Of a stretch of 53,009 bases of DNA, positions 31,566 to 41,397 are shown piece by piece (position 1 is the stretch's first letter; each line of letters starts with the position of its first letter). This DNA comes from a virus, in the IMG/VR virus record IMGVR_UViG_3300035698_018814, positions 1-53,009 of that record. The stretch is one strand, 5' to 3'. The notes beneath the pieces were generated by a model, which had not been told where the DNA came from, made no database searches, and was given only the letters and a program-made list of their open reading frames with translations. Position numbers and translations under genes: made by a program.

Positions 31566-34181
31566 CTAATGCACCTCTATACTTTTATTATTGTGACTTG
31601 TTATAAATTTATCATGCGAATATATCATTCCTTTTTCATAAGGTAATGTACCTAAATTTATTGTTAAATGAGTTCCATTAACATAACCATCATTAGGATA
31701 TATTTCTATTGATGATGTTCCTAAATCAGTAACAAACGATGCTTCTGAATCTGAATAATTACCATAAGAAACATAACTATGATTCATAACATAATAATTA
31801 ATACTCATTATATCTGATTTGCTTTGATTAGTCCAGTCAATAGTTATTGTTCTTTTAAAAGTTGAATTTGATGTCTCGTTCATTTGACCACAATCATTTG
31901 TTGTATCCATACTTGATTCATAAAAATTTCCTACACTATTAACACATAACTGATAATCAACTCCTCTTGTACCTAAAAAAGTTATAGGAGCATCTGTTAT
32001 GTCAAAATGATTCTGATAAACATCACTTATCCTTACACCTGACCCTGTTGTATAATCAAAATAAGCCTGATTATATGTTGTTCTGCTATCATCATTATAA
32101 ATAACATTTCCTCTGAAAGTCATATTAGTATTTCCTTTAGCCTGAACATATACTGGATAATCATTTTGTATTTCCAAATCTACTTGTCTTAAATATGCAG
32201 GGTCTGTATATCCTGCTTGAATTGTTAATCCTGCAACTACTGCTGTTGTATAATTAGCTCCTCCATTCCCAACTAAATAATTATCAGATTGTAAAGTGCA
32301 AACTCCACCATAAACTCCTGCTAATACTTGACAACTTAATGCAGGTGGTTGTTCTACATAAATAGTTACTCTTCCTACCCCTAATCCTGGTATTGTTAAA
32401 AGGTATAATGAAAAATCATTTAATCCGGTTGGATTAGTTGCAATCTTATCAGGAAGTGTGTTTATTGTTTCAGTATTGCCAATCGCTGTATTAACAATTA
32501 ATGTTCCCCCTCCAGGATATTGGTCGAAACATAAACCAGCATAACATTTAGGACTCCAACTCTTATAAAATGAACTGCTTGATGAACTATTCCCGCAATT
32601 AATAAAAGTATTATTTTGAATGTTTCCATAAGAATTACCTAAAGCTCCTTGAATTTGATACAAACATTCTTCTCCTGAATTAGTAACATTATTATTATAA
32701 AGATATTGGTTTATCAGAGAGATTGATAATCCAATTGTTGAACAATTAGTGAAAGAATTGCTTTCAAAAGTACTTTCATATCCTCCATCATGGTTCAAAC
32801 AAATCCCATTCACATTCTGAATAAGACTATTCTCGAATCTGCAATAAGCACAACCAAATTCAATTCCTTCTGTTGCATTATCTCTTCCATAAATATTTAT
32901 ATTTGAGAAATTATTATAATCCCCGGCATTTACCCACATAGCATCTCCTGTGTGATTCACATAAACTGTTATATTTTCAACGTCAGCATACTCAACTTGG
33001 TCAAAGACTATCTGATTAGTTGAATTATAAATCATTATATTATAGAATGTTCCCCCATCCTCTCCGTAAGCAGTATTTGATTGCCTTCCGTTCCTAATAG
33101 TGATATTATCAAGATTAATCAGGCCACCATAAGTAATTATATTTCCGTTTGTACTTGTAAGATTATATCCATAACTATCATTTGTATCTGTAAATGTATC
33201 AATATAAATATTACTTACAAAGTTTCTCACATCACAATTTTGAATTGTGACATTTCCACCTTTTCTATAATAATATATTCCATTTCCTGTAGTGCCTTCT
33301 ATGATTACATCCTTGCAATCTATAGTAGTATTAGCTTCCATTATCTCAATAGGACTTCCAGTAAAATAATATGATGACTTTGCAGTTACACTCACAGTAT
33401 TATTGAATGGAATATAAGGTGGATTGTTTGATATAGTTGATTGATACCTCACATATCTCCTTGTAATCACAGCATCCCAATATGCTCTCATTAAAAGTCC
33501 TGTGTTACCCCATGAACCATCTTGCCATTCACCAATCCAAGTATCATTCAAAACATATTCATAATAATTACTTGTGGATATTAAATTAGTGAATGTGTGA
33601 TTGCAAACAGTGTTATTCTCATAATCAACATCAGTGTTATTCAATCCAGGCTTCGACCAATTTATTCCTAATCCTGTTTGATTCCATGTTGCAGAAAGAT
33701 TATTCTCAACTGATGTGTTGATTCTATAACAACTAACTGTATTGCTTACTAATAAATCCCTTTTCAAATCAATGTATAGAAACATATTTCCAAATGTTCC
33801 ACCATAAGCTATGGAATGATTTATATCACCAAATCTTATAATACCTCTTCCTTGATAAGTTCCATCAATACCAATGAGCATTGATGAGTATGGATTATTC
33901 TCATCCCAGAATGTGCCATCTGCTTGCCCTCTTATCCAGTTGTTTTCATCAGCAAGTAATTTAACATCAAGCATGGTCGCAGTACAATCTTCTATTTCCC
34001 AAGTTCCATTATATAAATTACAAGTGTTACCTGTATTATTAATCCATTCAAGGCAAGCACTCATACAATCAAAATCTCCACCGCTTCTTTTAACAGAATA
34101 ATCAACAGCAGAAACAGAGCTACTCATAACTAATACAATCATTGCCCCGATTATTAATAATATCCATATTGTCATTTTCAT
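31566..34181 (-). CDS. secreted right-handed beta-helix glycoprotein
   Basis: An 871-residue protein. The signal peptide (IWILLIIGAMIVLVM, cleavage near VSA-VD) precedes repeated short strands of the pectate-lyase/NosD beta-helix type (DVIIEGTTGNGIYYY, NVTIQNCDVRN, DNITIRNG, FENSLIQNVNG). Such solenoids bind or cleave polysaccharide. The start at 34181 overlaps the previous stop (ATGA). No catalytic residues can be assigned. Confidence 0.7.
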   Translation of the reverse strand: MKMTIWILLIIGAMIVLVMSSSVSAVDYSVKRSGGDFDCMSACLEWINNTGNTCNLYNGTWEIEDCTATMLDVKLLADENNWIRGQADGTFWDENNPYSSMLIGIDGTYQGRGIIRFGDINHSIAYGGTFGNMFLYIDLKRDLLVSNTVSCYRINTSVENNLSATWNQTGLGINWSKPGLNNTDVDYENNTVCNHTFTNLISTSNYYEYVLNDTWIGEWQDGSWGNTGLLMRAYWDAVITRRYVRYQSTISNNPPYIPFNNTVSVTAKSSYYFTGSPIEIMEANTTIDCKDVIIEGTTGNGIYYYRKGGNVTIQNCDVRNFVSNIYIDTFTDTNDSYGYNLTSTNGNIITYGGLINLDNITIRNGRQSNTAYGEDGGTFYNIMIYNSTNQIVFDQVEYADVENITVYVNHTGDAMWVNAGDYNNFSNINIYGRDNATEGIEFGCAYCRFENSLIQNVNGICLNHDGGYESTFESNSFTNCSTIGLSISLINQYLYNNNVTNSGEECLYQIQGALGNSYGNIQNNTFINCGNSSSSSSFYKSWSPKCYAGLCFDQYPGGGTLIVNTAIGNTETINTLPDKIATNPTGLNDFSLYLLTIPGLGVGRVTIYVEQPPALSCQVLAGVYGGVCTLQSDNYLVGNGGANYTTAVVAGLTIQAGYTDPAYLRQVDLEIQNDYPVYVQAKGNTNMTFRGNVIYNDDSRTTYNQAYFDYTTGSGVRISDVYQNHFDITDAPITFLGTRGVDYQLCVNSVGNFYESSMDTTNDCGQMNETSNSTFKRTITIDWTNQSKSDIMSINYYVMNHSYVSYGNYSDSEASFVTDLGTSSIEIYPNDGYVNGTHLTINLGTLPYEKGMIYSHDKFITSHNNKSIEVH

Positions 34182-34678
34182 TTTATCTGAATCATGTATT
34201 GTGCACATTCTAAACTTTGATTTAATACTGAACAATCAGTATTGCTCAGGAATATTCTTGTATCTTCTCCTTCAACATCGAATGAACAATATTCTTTATC
34301 CTTCATACAAGTTACAGGAAAGTCGTAAGGTTCTGATTTTGATAATGTAATTTTTTTGCAAGGTTCTTTTTCATTCTTACATATAAGGATAGCATTGATA
34401 AAATTATCATTAACACCCTCTTGCTTAAATTCTTTCCAACCTGCCTTACAGTAATCATACTTTGCTTTATTCTCTTTGTCATAATAGCATCTTGTACATA
34501 TCTCTAATTTTTTATCACAAGCCTTTACACCATTTATACAATTACTAATGCTTCCTTCATTCTCACAAATGAAAGTCGGCTTCTGGAAATCTATTGATAC
34601 TGCTCCGATAATTATTAGAGCTGTCAATAATCCTCCGATTAAGACATTTACCTTTTTTAATTTTATTGAATCAATCAT
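34178..34678 (-). CDS. membrane-anchored Cys-rich protein
   Basis: A 166-residue protein with an N-terminal membrane segment (VLIGGLLTALIIIGAV) and an outer domain with 12 or more Cys, likely disulphide-bonded, as in small archaeal surface proteins. The start at 34678 overlaps the upstream stop. Confidence 0.65.
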   Translation of the reverse strand: MIDSIKLKKVNVLIGGLLTALIIIGAVSIDFQKPTFICENEGSISNCINGVKACDKKLEICTRCYYDKENKAKYDYCKAGWKEFKQEGVNDNFINAILICKNEKEPCKKITLSKSEPYDFPVTCMKDKEYCSFDVEGEDTRIFLSNTDCSVLNQSLECAQYMIQIK

Positions 34679-36618
34679 GTACATGCACTTCCATCAGTCA
34701 TTACTTTCCATCCGCCACTTTTACAAACACACATATCATCTTCTGATATATCAAAATATTGTGACCCAAGAAATGTTGCACTGCAAGTTTCTGGTGCAGT
34801 ATCAATAGCTTGGAATTTTATCATATCTTTTTGTAAAATAAAATAATCAGTTGCTCCTGCAATATCTATCCTATCAATCACTGGGTCTGTAACAACATTA
34901 TTTCTTGTTCTCTGTAAAGCAATATAAGTATAATTAGTTAAATCACTAAATTGAGTTCCATCAAGTTGCTTACTACAATTACCTCTATTAGAAGGGTTAG
35001 GGAATTGAAGTGTTCCGGAAACCCTAAATCCGTTAGTTGTATCAGTAACTCCTGGAAGTATTTCATAATCATGTGTTGAATTACAATACCAATATAAAAA
35101 TCTTAGATTACGAGATGATGTTGTTGATAATTCAATTGACATACTTGTAAAATTTCCTGTATTGCCAATATAAACTGTGTCATCATCAGCCTCAAATACT
35201 GTAACATCTGCACCAGCATCAGTTACATTAGCAGTGATATTCAAAGCATTATAATAAGCAGAGTTTATTGTATCTGCACTTCCCATGTGAATAATATGTG
35301 TCATTCTTGGGTCTATATCTAACGCATCATTTTCACTATTTTCAGGAAGTCCAATCATCCTCATTGTAATAAATGTTCCTTCACTGTTGTTAAAATTAGT
35401 TCCATCTGCTTCCATAAACATTGCTCTTGCATCAACATTATTGGCATAAACTGAAGAGTACATAAAAGTATTAAGACCCACTATTCCATCAAATCCTTTT
35501 ATATCAGTGTCAATAGTTGCTGATTGATGCTGGTCTGCTCCAGCAGTATCATCAACATGCATACCACTAAATCCTGTTCCATTATCAATATGAACATGGA
35601 AACTTGCTTCTGAATTTTCTCCTATATTTATATGAACAACTCCATTATCTAATGCCATGAACACAGGATGTGGATAAACATAATAACTCATTCCGGTAGC
35701 ATCAACAATTGAATCTCCGCCAGCACTAGCAAAACTTATCCTTATGCAAGTTGAATTAACAAAATCTTCAATCTCTCCTGTTGCATCTGTAAAGCTTGGA
35801 GTTGAACTAATAACTGTAAGTAGCATTCCTTCATTATGAACTCCAAAAGGGTCTGTGCTATCACAAATATATTTTGTTGTTGCATTTAATGTTGCAGTGC
35901 CACCAGTTGATGTTATATTTAAAGCACTACTATACTCATGAGACATAAGACCAGGACCATAAGCAGGAGCAAACGCCATTATCATATTTTCTGTGAACAA
36001 TCTATTTCCGAATATTACATCTCCTGCAGATTTTATTAAATTGTCAAATCCTCTGCTCGGAACTCCTGTACTAACTGAACCACTAATTGAAACATTACCT
36101 TTAATATAATCAATGTTGGATATATTATTATCATTCATATCAAGATTATTCCATATATCAATATCAGAAAGTCCTATAATATTATGAACTGAAACATTCA
36201 CACTATACAATGCTCTATATAATAAACTTGATTTTCCTAAATCGACTGAATTATTAGTTTGTGGAAATATTGTCACATTATAACTAATATTTTCTGAGCA
36301 TTCAAAGTTATAATTAGTACCATCACTTCCTTGTCTGCAACTAACATCATTACTTGAATCTCCTACACTAACATTTTCACCAACTCTAAGATTAACACTT
36401 ACATTCAATGAGCTATTAGTAGAATCATCTTCATAATTCCTTATGAAGATGTCTTGGATATCATTGATGCCCAGATTACAAAATACGTCAGCATAGCCAC
36501 AATTACTGTCGGTCTGAGCACCATTAGGGGTGGTGATAGTGGCTGAAGAATTAAGTGTCATCATAATAAAAAGTAGAATAATCATAAATATTCCTGTTAA
36601 ATGCTTATGCTTAGACAT
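34675..36618 (-). CDS. tail-fibre-like protein with signal peptide
   Basis: A 647-residue protein. A signal-type N-terminus (TGIFMIILLFIMMTL, cleavage near SSA-TI) is followed by fibre-like repeats, DLGKSSLLYRALYSVNVSV and WNNLDMNDNNISNIDYI, typical of tail-fibre or intramolecular-chaperone proteins, and an Asn/Thr-rich C-terminal part. The start at 36618 has GAGGTG upstream and is preferred to 36657. A secreted fibre is unusual. Confidence 0.6.
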   Translation of the reverse strand: MSKHKHLTGIFMIILLFIMMTLNSSATITTPNGAQTDSNCGYADVFCNLGINDIQDIFIRNYEDDSTNSSLNVSVNLRVGENVSVGDSSNDVSCRQGSDGTNYNFECSENISYNVTIFPQTNNSVDLGKSSLLYRALYSVNVSVHNIIGLSDIDIWNNLDMNDNNISNIDYIKGNVSISGSVSTGVPSRGFDNLIKSAGDVIFGNRLFTENMIMAFAPAYGPGLMSHEYSSALNITSTGGTATLNATTKYICDSTDPFGVHNEGMLLTVISSTPSFTDATGEIEDFVNSTCIRISFASAGGDSIVDATGMSYYVYPHPVFMALDNGVVHINIGENSEASFHVHIDNGTGFSGMHVDDTAGADQHQSATIDTDIKGFDGIVGLNTFMYSSVYANNVDARAMFMEADGTNFNNSEGTFITMRMIGLPENSENDALDIDPRMTHIIHMGSADTINSAYYNALNITANVTDAGADVTVFEADDDTVYIGNTGNFTSMSIELSTTSSRNLRFLYWYCNSTHDYEILPGVTDTTNGFRVSGTLQFPNPSNRGNCSKQLDGTQFSDLTNYTYIALQRTRNNVVTDPVIDRIDIAGATDYFILQKDMIKFQAIDTAPETCSATFLGSQYFDISEDDMCVCKSGGWKVMTDGSACT

Positions 36619-36982
36619 AATACACCTCGTAAATATAATCTTCATCTGCTGAAGCATTAGTCACTTCTATTCTAAAAGTTCCAATAAGAGGTATGTCTAC
36701 ACCAGTAGCATATTTCTTATTAACAGCAGATGGTCCTTTGTAATATCCGCCAGATGCTCCTCTTCTAAAAGCTAAGTCAAATGTCGGTTCTGAAGTAGGA
36801 TAATTTTTTGGATGAACTATAATAAATACTGCTTGATGATTTAAATCTGTTGGTACAAGAGTAACATTACCACTACCACTACTTACTGTGAATTCTCCAA
36901 ATTCGTACAATAATGCGGCTTCGGAACTAACTCTCTTCTGTTCATTCAATGGTTTTTTTATTCTTGTTGCAGTTGTTGCCAT
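36611..36982 (-). CDS. small beta-rich protein
   Basis: A 123-residue protein with a beta-sandwich pattern, ending FRIEVTNASADEDYIYEVYY. No signal peptide. It resembles in layout the 122-residue protein at 39150. Both precede a large secreted protein. Probably a virion decoration or a base for the following spike. Confidence 0.55.
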   Translation of the reverse strand: MATTATRIKKPLNEQKRVSSEAALLYEFGEFTVSSGSGNVTLVPTDLNHQAVFIIVHPKNYPTSEPTFDLAFRRGASGGYYKGPSAVNKKYATGVDIPLIGTFRIEVTNASADEDYIYEVYYV

Positions 36983-36992
36983 TTTATTTTCC

Positions 36993-39119
36993 TCATTCTA
37001 TCATAAATGGTATATGAGTGCATTCATCATTAACTTTATATAAGCACCCTCCAAATATTGTATTCGCATATACTCTTACTGAATTATTATCAAGTGTATA
37101 ATAACTTGAATTAATATTTCTGTCTTCTAATTCTTCTGTGAAATTAATTGTCATATTAAATACATCACCTATTGCAATAGCAGTACCATTACCTTCAAAC
37201 AATATAGGTATATACCATTTATCATCATTAAATAAAGGAAGCTTATTTAATCCTAATATTCTCTTTGCCATTTTAGCAAATAAATTATTATTAAATCTAT
37301 CTACTATTGTTATTAATGTTCCATTCTTTCTATCTCTATCTATTATTGTAGTAGTATCAACTATTGGTGTTGGTATTGCTGACAAATTCGCTTCTCTATT
37401 TGAACCGAACTCTATCGTAAATAATACTGAATCATTAATGGCTACACCAATTGGCATCTCAACAATAATATTTGATACATCAGAACTAATAGTATATGTT
37501 GTACCATTAGTAACATTCAATGTTCCTGAACAAACTTTATTGCCTGCCCCACTATCATTAATAACAACAACACATCCTTGCCATAATTCACTTAGCTTAG
37601 TATCTTGACTAACTATTTTATCATCTTCCCCATTAAATATTGCATTGATTTGTTCGTCGCTCATTGAATAATTGTAAACTCTCATATCATCAAGGCTTCC
37701 ATTCCACCAATAAACTCCAAATCCTGCACCGACTTCTAAACTATTTTCTGGGTCAGTTGAAACATCAGCATCAGGATTTCCGTTTGTAGTTCCGTTAAGG
37801 AATAATTGATATGCTGTACCATTATATCTTAATGCTACATGATACCATTCATTTAAAGATACTGGAGTTCCTCCAATAACTGCTGGTGCAATATCAGATA
37901 ATACACCATAAATTACAGGTTCTCCTGCATTATCTACTGTAACAATCGCATGATAAGTTGTCGCATTACCAATAAGCATTACTGCACAAGCTTTTCCGGT
38001 TCCTGCATCAAAACAACTATCACTATTATTTGAATTAAACCATCCCATCATAGTATAAGAATTATTATTAAAATCAAATGATTCATTAACTATAATATAT
38101 TCTCCTAATGTACCTATAAATGAATAAGAACCATTACCATCATGTCCACCAGTAGCATTATAAGTAGCATTAGTGAAAGGGCAATTTCCTGTTCCGTAAT
38201 TCATTGTATAAGTATCATTATCTAATCCTTCGAAAGGCATCATCACTTGTGAAGTATTAGTTGAATTTCTTAACCATGTAATCACAGGAACATAATTGCT
38301 TGAATCATTTATATTATATGATATACTAATATTTTCCAATGTTGTATTAAATTCATAAGATGAAGATATATTAACAGATTCAACTGACGGCGGGTCTATT
38401 AATTTAACTTGAAGCTCTTGGTCCTCATTTGATGGTTTAAAATAAAGCTTTATTTCATTCTCTGCATTATTGATAACAGCTCTATCTAATTTACTACAAT
38501 CATTAAGCAAATCGATTTTAATCTCTCCAAAATTATAACTACAATCATGATATGTACCATCTGGTAAATTTATTTCTCTGAGCTTATCAATAGTCCATAC
38601 AAGATAATATAAAGATTTATCATGTGATTTCCATTCTACTACATACTTCTCAGGCATCTGCTTGATATCTTCAGTATGCTTCGGAAAATAAAAGTCTTCC
38701 CATATATCTCCTGCAACTTCACCGCTTGTACCATATTTAAAATAATCTATTCCTTTACTAACAACTAATGTATCTGGTCTGTCATCATAGTCCAGCTTTG
38801 ATGATTTGAGCTTCCTATTAAGCTCTTTATAAAAATTCTCAGGATAATAACATCGCTTAGGAGAATTTTCATAAGTTCTTACTTCGCCACCATCTCTCTC
38901 ACAATTATTTTCTTGATAAGAATATTTAATCGTAGACCAAGTTCTATGCATGAAGACATCCCATTCAGCTCTTGCAATAGCATCTCCGTCTTTATAAATA
39001 GTAGTATGGTATCTATCAATAGACCACATGAATGTAGTACCACCAAGGATAAGAGTTAGAATTATAATTAGTCCTATTGCTTTCTGTTTAGTAGATATGT
39101 TCAAATCTGCCATGTTCAT
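36993..39119 (-). CDS. membrane-anchored surface protein with LamG domain
   Basis: A 708-residue protein with a N-terminal membrane segment (AIGLIIILTLILGGTTFMW). The outer part includes a DPPSVESVNISS segment as in the 1629-residue protein, and a LamG domain (about 330-500: GTLGEYIIVNESFDF, YTMMGWFNSNN, LNEWYHVALRYNG, WNGSLDDMRVYNYSMSD). LamG domains commonly bind sugars. It is probably a host-binding or cell-surface protein. Confidence 0.65.
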   Translation of the reverse strand: MNMADLNISTKQKAIGLIIILTLILGGTTFMWSIDRYHTTIYKDGDAIARAEWDVFMHRTWSTIKYSYQENNCERDGGEVRTYENSPKRCYYPENFYKELNRKLKSSKLDYDDRPDTLVVSKGIDYFKYGTSGEVAGDIWEDFYFPKHTEDIKQMPEKYVVEWKSHDKSLYYLVWTIDKLREINLPDGTYHDCSYNFGEIKIDLLNDCSKLDRAVINNAENEIKLYFKPSNEDQELQVKLIDPPSVESVNISSSYEFNTTLENISISYNINDSSNYVPVITWLRNSTNTSQVMMPFEGLDNDTYTMNYGTGNCPFTNATYNATGGHDGNGSYSFIGTLGEYIIVNESFDFNNNSYTMMGWFNSNNSDSCFDAGTGKACAVMLIGNATTYHAIVTVDNAGEPVIYGVLSDIAPAVIGGTPVSLNEWYHVALRYNGTAYQLFLNGTTNGNPDADVSTDPENSLEVGAGFGVYWWNGSLDDMRVYNYSMSDEQINAIFNGEDDKIVSQDTKLSELWQGCVVVINDSGAGNKVCSGTLNVTNGTTYTISSDVSNIIVEMPIGVAINDSVLFTIEFGSNREANLSAIPTPIVDTTTIIDRDRKNGTLITIVDRFNNNLFAKMAKRILGLNKLPLFNDDKWYIPILFEGNGTAIAIGDVFNMTINFTEELEDRNINSSYYTLDNNSVRVYANTIFGGCLYKVNDECTHIPFMIE

Positions 39120-39149
39120 TATACCTCCCTTGGTATTTAATATAAAATT

Positions 39150-39518
39150 TTAAGCGTAATCATAATCTGCATTTATATATACTGCTGATGCATGAGTTGA
39201 TGTTACTCTGATAACATAATTACCAGTTGTTGATACAGGATTTCTCATTACAACTTCTCCTGTTGGTAAAAGATATCCTTGCTTGACTAAATTACCTGTC
39301 GCAACGCTTCCATTATAGATAGCGTATACTTCATCTCCAGTAAAACTTGGGCCTGCGATTTCAATCTTTCTAATCCATCTTGTTGTTCCTTTTGTTAAAG
39401 TAACTGTAAAATCTTGTGCTCCACTTCCAAGATGTGCTCCTGTTATTTTATCTTGAAAATCATTAGTAGCTCCTTTCACTAATCCTGTTCTATTTGAGTA
39501 TTCTGCTGAAGTTGTCAT
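39150..39518 (-). CDS. small beta-rich virion protein
   Basis: A 122-residue protein, mainly strands (DFTVTLTKGTTRWIRKIEI, EVYAIYNG, YVIRVTSTHASAVYI). No signal peptide. It lies between the capsid gene block and the surface-protein block, so it may be a capsid decoration or minor protein. Confidence 0.6.
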   Translation of the reverse strand: MTTSAEYSNRTGLVKGATNDFQDKITGAHLGSGAQDFTVTLTKGTTRWIRKIEIAGPSFTGDEVYAIYNGSVATGNLVKQGYLLPTGEVVMRNPVSTTGNYVIRVTSTHASAVYINADYDYA

Positions 39519-39520
39519 TC

Positions 39521-39964
39521 TTATTCACCTTTAAGCTTTCGCCTAATTATATCAAGAATGGAATTCCTTCTCTTTCCTTTCTTCTCTATTGTCTCTAAAT
39601 CTTTAAGGAAAGATTTTTTAAGGTCGTCAGATGCAATCGCTTTCCTTACAGTTGTTGCATTTCTTCCAAGATAATCGTCAGCAACAGGACTTATACTCCT
39701 CTCTTCTTTTATCTCTTCTTCTCCGACAATAACAGCTTCTGGTTCTTCAATAATTTTCTTTATGATTTGCCCTTTGCCTTTTATATCTTTCGGAACATCT
39801 ATCTGTGGTGTTTCGAATTTTAACATACCATTACTCAAAGCTTGAATAATGCCTGGTCTATTTCTCCACCCATTAGGTAGTTCTTTTGTTTCATTAACAT
39901 CAATACTAAAATTTACAAATTTATCACGGAAACTTCCTCTTGATGTAACTTCTGGATTTGTCAT
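39521..39964 (-). CDS. hypothetical virion-associated protein
   Basis: A 147-residue protein with a mixed N-terminal half (GSFRDKFVNFSIDVNET) and a charged helical C-terminus ending in a basic DIIRRKLKG. Downstream of the capsid gene. No family is recognised. Confidence 0.6.
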   Translation of the reverse strand: MTNPEVTSRGSFRDKFVNFSIDVNETKELPNGWRNRPGIIQALSNGMLKFETPQIDVPKDIKGKGQIIKKIIEEPEAVIVGEEEIKEERSISPVADDYLGRNATTVRKAIASDDLKKSFLKDLETIEKKGKRRNSILDIIRRKLKGE

Positions 39965-40000
39965 GATTTAACACCTCTTGGTTAGTTATATTTGATAATG

Positions 40001-40040
40001 AAAATAAAAAAATAAAAATACAAGCATAATTAAATGCTTG
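40001..40040 (-). terminator. hairpin plus T-rich terminator after the capsid gene
   Basis: On the minus strand CAAGCAT-TTAATT-ATGCTTG (7-bp stem spanning the capsid stop codon) is followed by T5 and T7 runs separated by single A. It would end the scaffold-decoration-capsid transcript. Confidence 0.7.
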
Positions 40041-40887
40041 TGATGGTACAACACGCATTAGGTCTTACTACTGCAGTTACCATTTTTTCATATACCTGGA
40101 TTTTGTGCACGTGCTCATCCTTGTCATCATACGCTAATATGCTAACTGGCTGAGCTTCTGCAACTTCAAATGCACCAGCGGCTCCTGTTTTAAGAACAAT
40201 AGCCGTTCCAGCTGTTTGCTGTGTGGACCATTCAACTTTCAATCCCATAAAAGCTGGAACTTTTCCATCTCTTACAACAGATTCTGTTACGCTATACCAT
40301 GAATTGGAAGCAATAACTGAATCAAGTTCCTGAGCATTTGTCGGATTCAAAATCAGAAGGTCTGAATCGTAACCATCTGCTCTATTCTCGTCCTTTGCAT
40401 CTGCTACATCCTGCACTGGGTCTGCTGTATTAGCTGACCAATCAGTACCTGCTAAAGTGTTTCCTGTATTTGTAACAAGACTATCTGTAATCTTGTCGTC
40501 TTCTTTTTCTTTAATTTCTTGAACTGCCGCTCGTGTTTGTCCTGCCGCCATAGCGATTTTCTTTAATGCATTTGCTTCCCATGAAAGTTTAAATGATTTA
40601 TTTAACTCTTCCATTGAAACTTCTGCCTTTGTTGCATCTGCTTCATCAAAAATTGCTGAAGCTCCTTCTGCTCTTACTCCTGCCGCTGTTAGTGCGTCAT
40701 AAGTATTATACTGATAAGTTTGAATACCAGCATCGCCTAAGGAAATCACTTGTCCATATTGCCTCATGCCAAGAATATCTTTCAATACCTCAACTGCCGC
40801 CCCTCTCATAACTTCACTTACTTCTGTTGGAAGAGTTGAAGTTGTAGTAAGGGCACACTGAAATTTCTTTATTTGGTCATTTTCCAT
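40030..40887 (-). CDS. major capsid protein (HK97 fold)
   Basis: A 285-residue protein that assembles the icosahedral shell. Signs: a scaffold and paired decoration genes upstream, a LTAAGVRAEGASAIFDEADA E-loop-like region, MEELNKSFKLSWEANAL spine helix region, DLLILNPTNAQELDSVI (P-domain), and FMGLKVEWS then EVAEAQPVSILAYDD near the C-terminus, all typical of phage capsid proteins of this size. No internal scaffold domain. Followed by a strong terminator. Confidence 0.88.
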   Translation of the reverse strand: MENDQIKKFQCALTTTSTLPTEVSEVMRGAAVEVLKDILGMRQYGQVISLGDAGIQTYQYNTYDALTAAGVRAEGASAIFDEADATKAEVSMEELNKSFKLSWEANALKKIAMAAGQTRAAVQEIKEKEDDKITDSLVTNTGNTLAGTDWSANTADPVQDVADAKDENRADGYDSDLLILNPTNAQELDSVIASNSWYSVTESVVRDGKVPAFMGLKVEWSTQQTAGTAIVLKTGAAGAFEVAEAQPVSILAYDDKDEHVHKIQVYEKMVTAVVRPNACCTITSI

Positions 40888-40901
40888 TTTTCGTGTCCTC
40901 T

Positions 40902-41387
40902 TTATATAGTTAATAAAACTTTTTTAATCAATGGTGTTGCTGATGCCGCAGAAACTGCTTCAAGGGCTATTGCTACAGGTTTTCTGAAGTCAGTATTGAA
41001 ATCATCTTCAGCCGCCCCAGTTCCAGTTGATGCATGAGCTAAACACTGCCCATCCCAAGTTGTAACTGCGTTGGTATCACCAACCATTAATCTCTCTCCA
41101 GGAACAATAGCTGTCGTATAAGTTCCTGCATCATCTCTGATACAATATACTCTTGCTACTCCTCCAACTTGAACAGAAACTGTTTTAGCACTTGCCGCTG
41201 ATGTTGACGCTACTGATGTCGCCGCAACTCCAATAAATTTTATTGTTGCTGCCGCTGAACACAGAATTGCCGCACCTGCTGAATTTAATTCCATAAGCTG
41301 ACCTACGGAAATTGCCGCGGTTATACTTGCAGTATCAAATCCAACATATACAGATTCCTGAACTCCTGCTCCTATTCCTTCTGCCAT
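40902..41387 (-). CDS. capsid decoration protein, copy 2
   Basis: A 161-residue Ala/Val/Thr-rich beta protein. It starts MAEGIGAGVQESVYVGF, as in the neighbouring paralog, and ends KKVLLTI, with shared segments TTAIVPGERLMVG and DFNTDFRKPVAIALEA. Located next to the capsid gene like the DUF2190-type capsid cement proteins. The start at 41387 is set by the ribosome site and the paralog. Confidence 0.75.
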   Translation of the reverse strand: MAEGIGAGVQESVYVGFDTASITAAISVGQLMELNSAGAAILCSAAATIKFIGVAATSVASTSAASAKTVSVQVGGVARVYCIRDDAGTYTTAIVPGERLMVGDTNAVTTWDGQCLAHASTGTGAAEDDFNTDFRKPVAIALEAVSAASATPLIKKVLLTI

Positions 41388-41397
41388 CTTCATTCAC

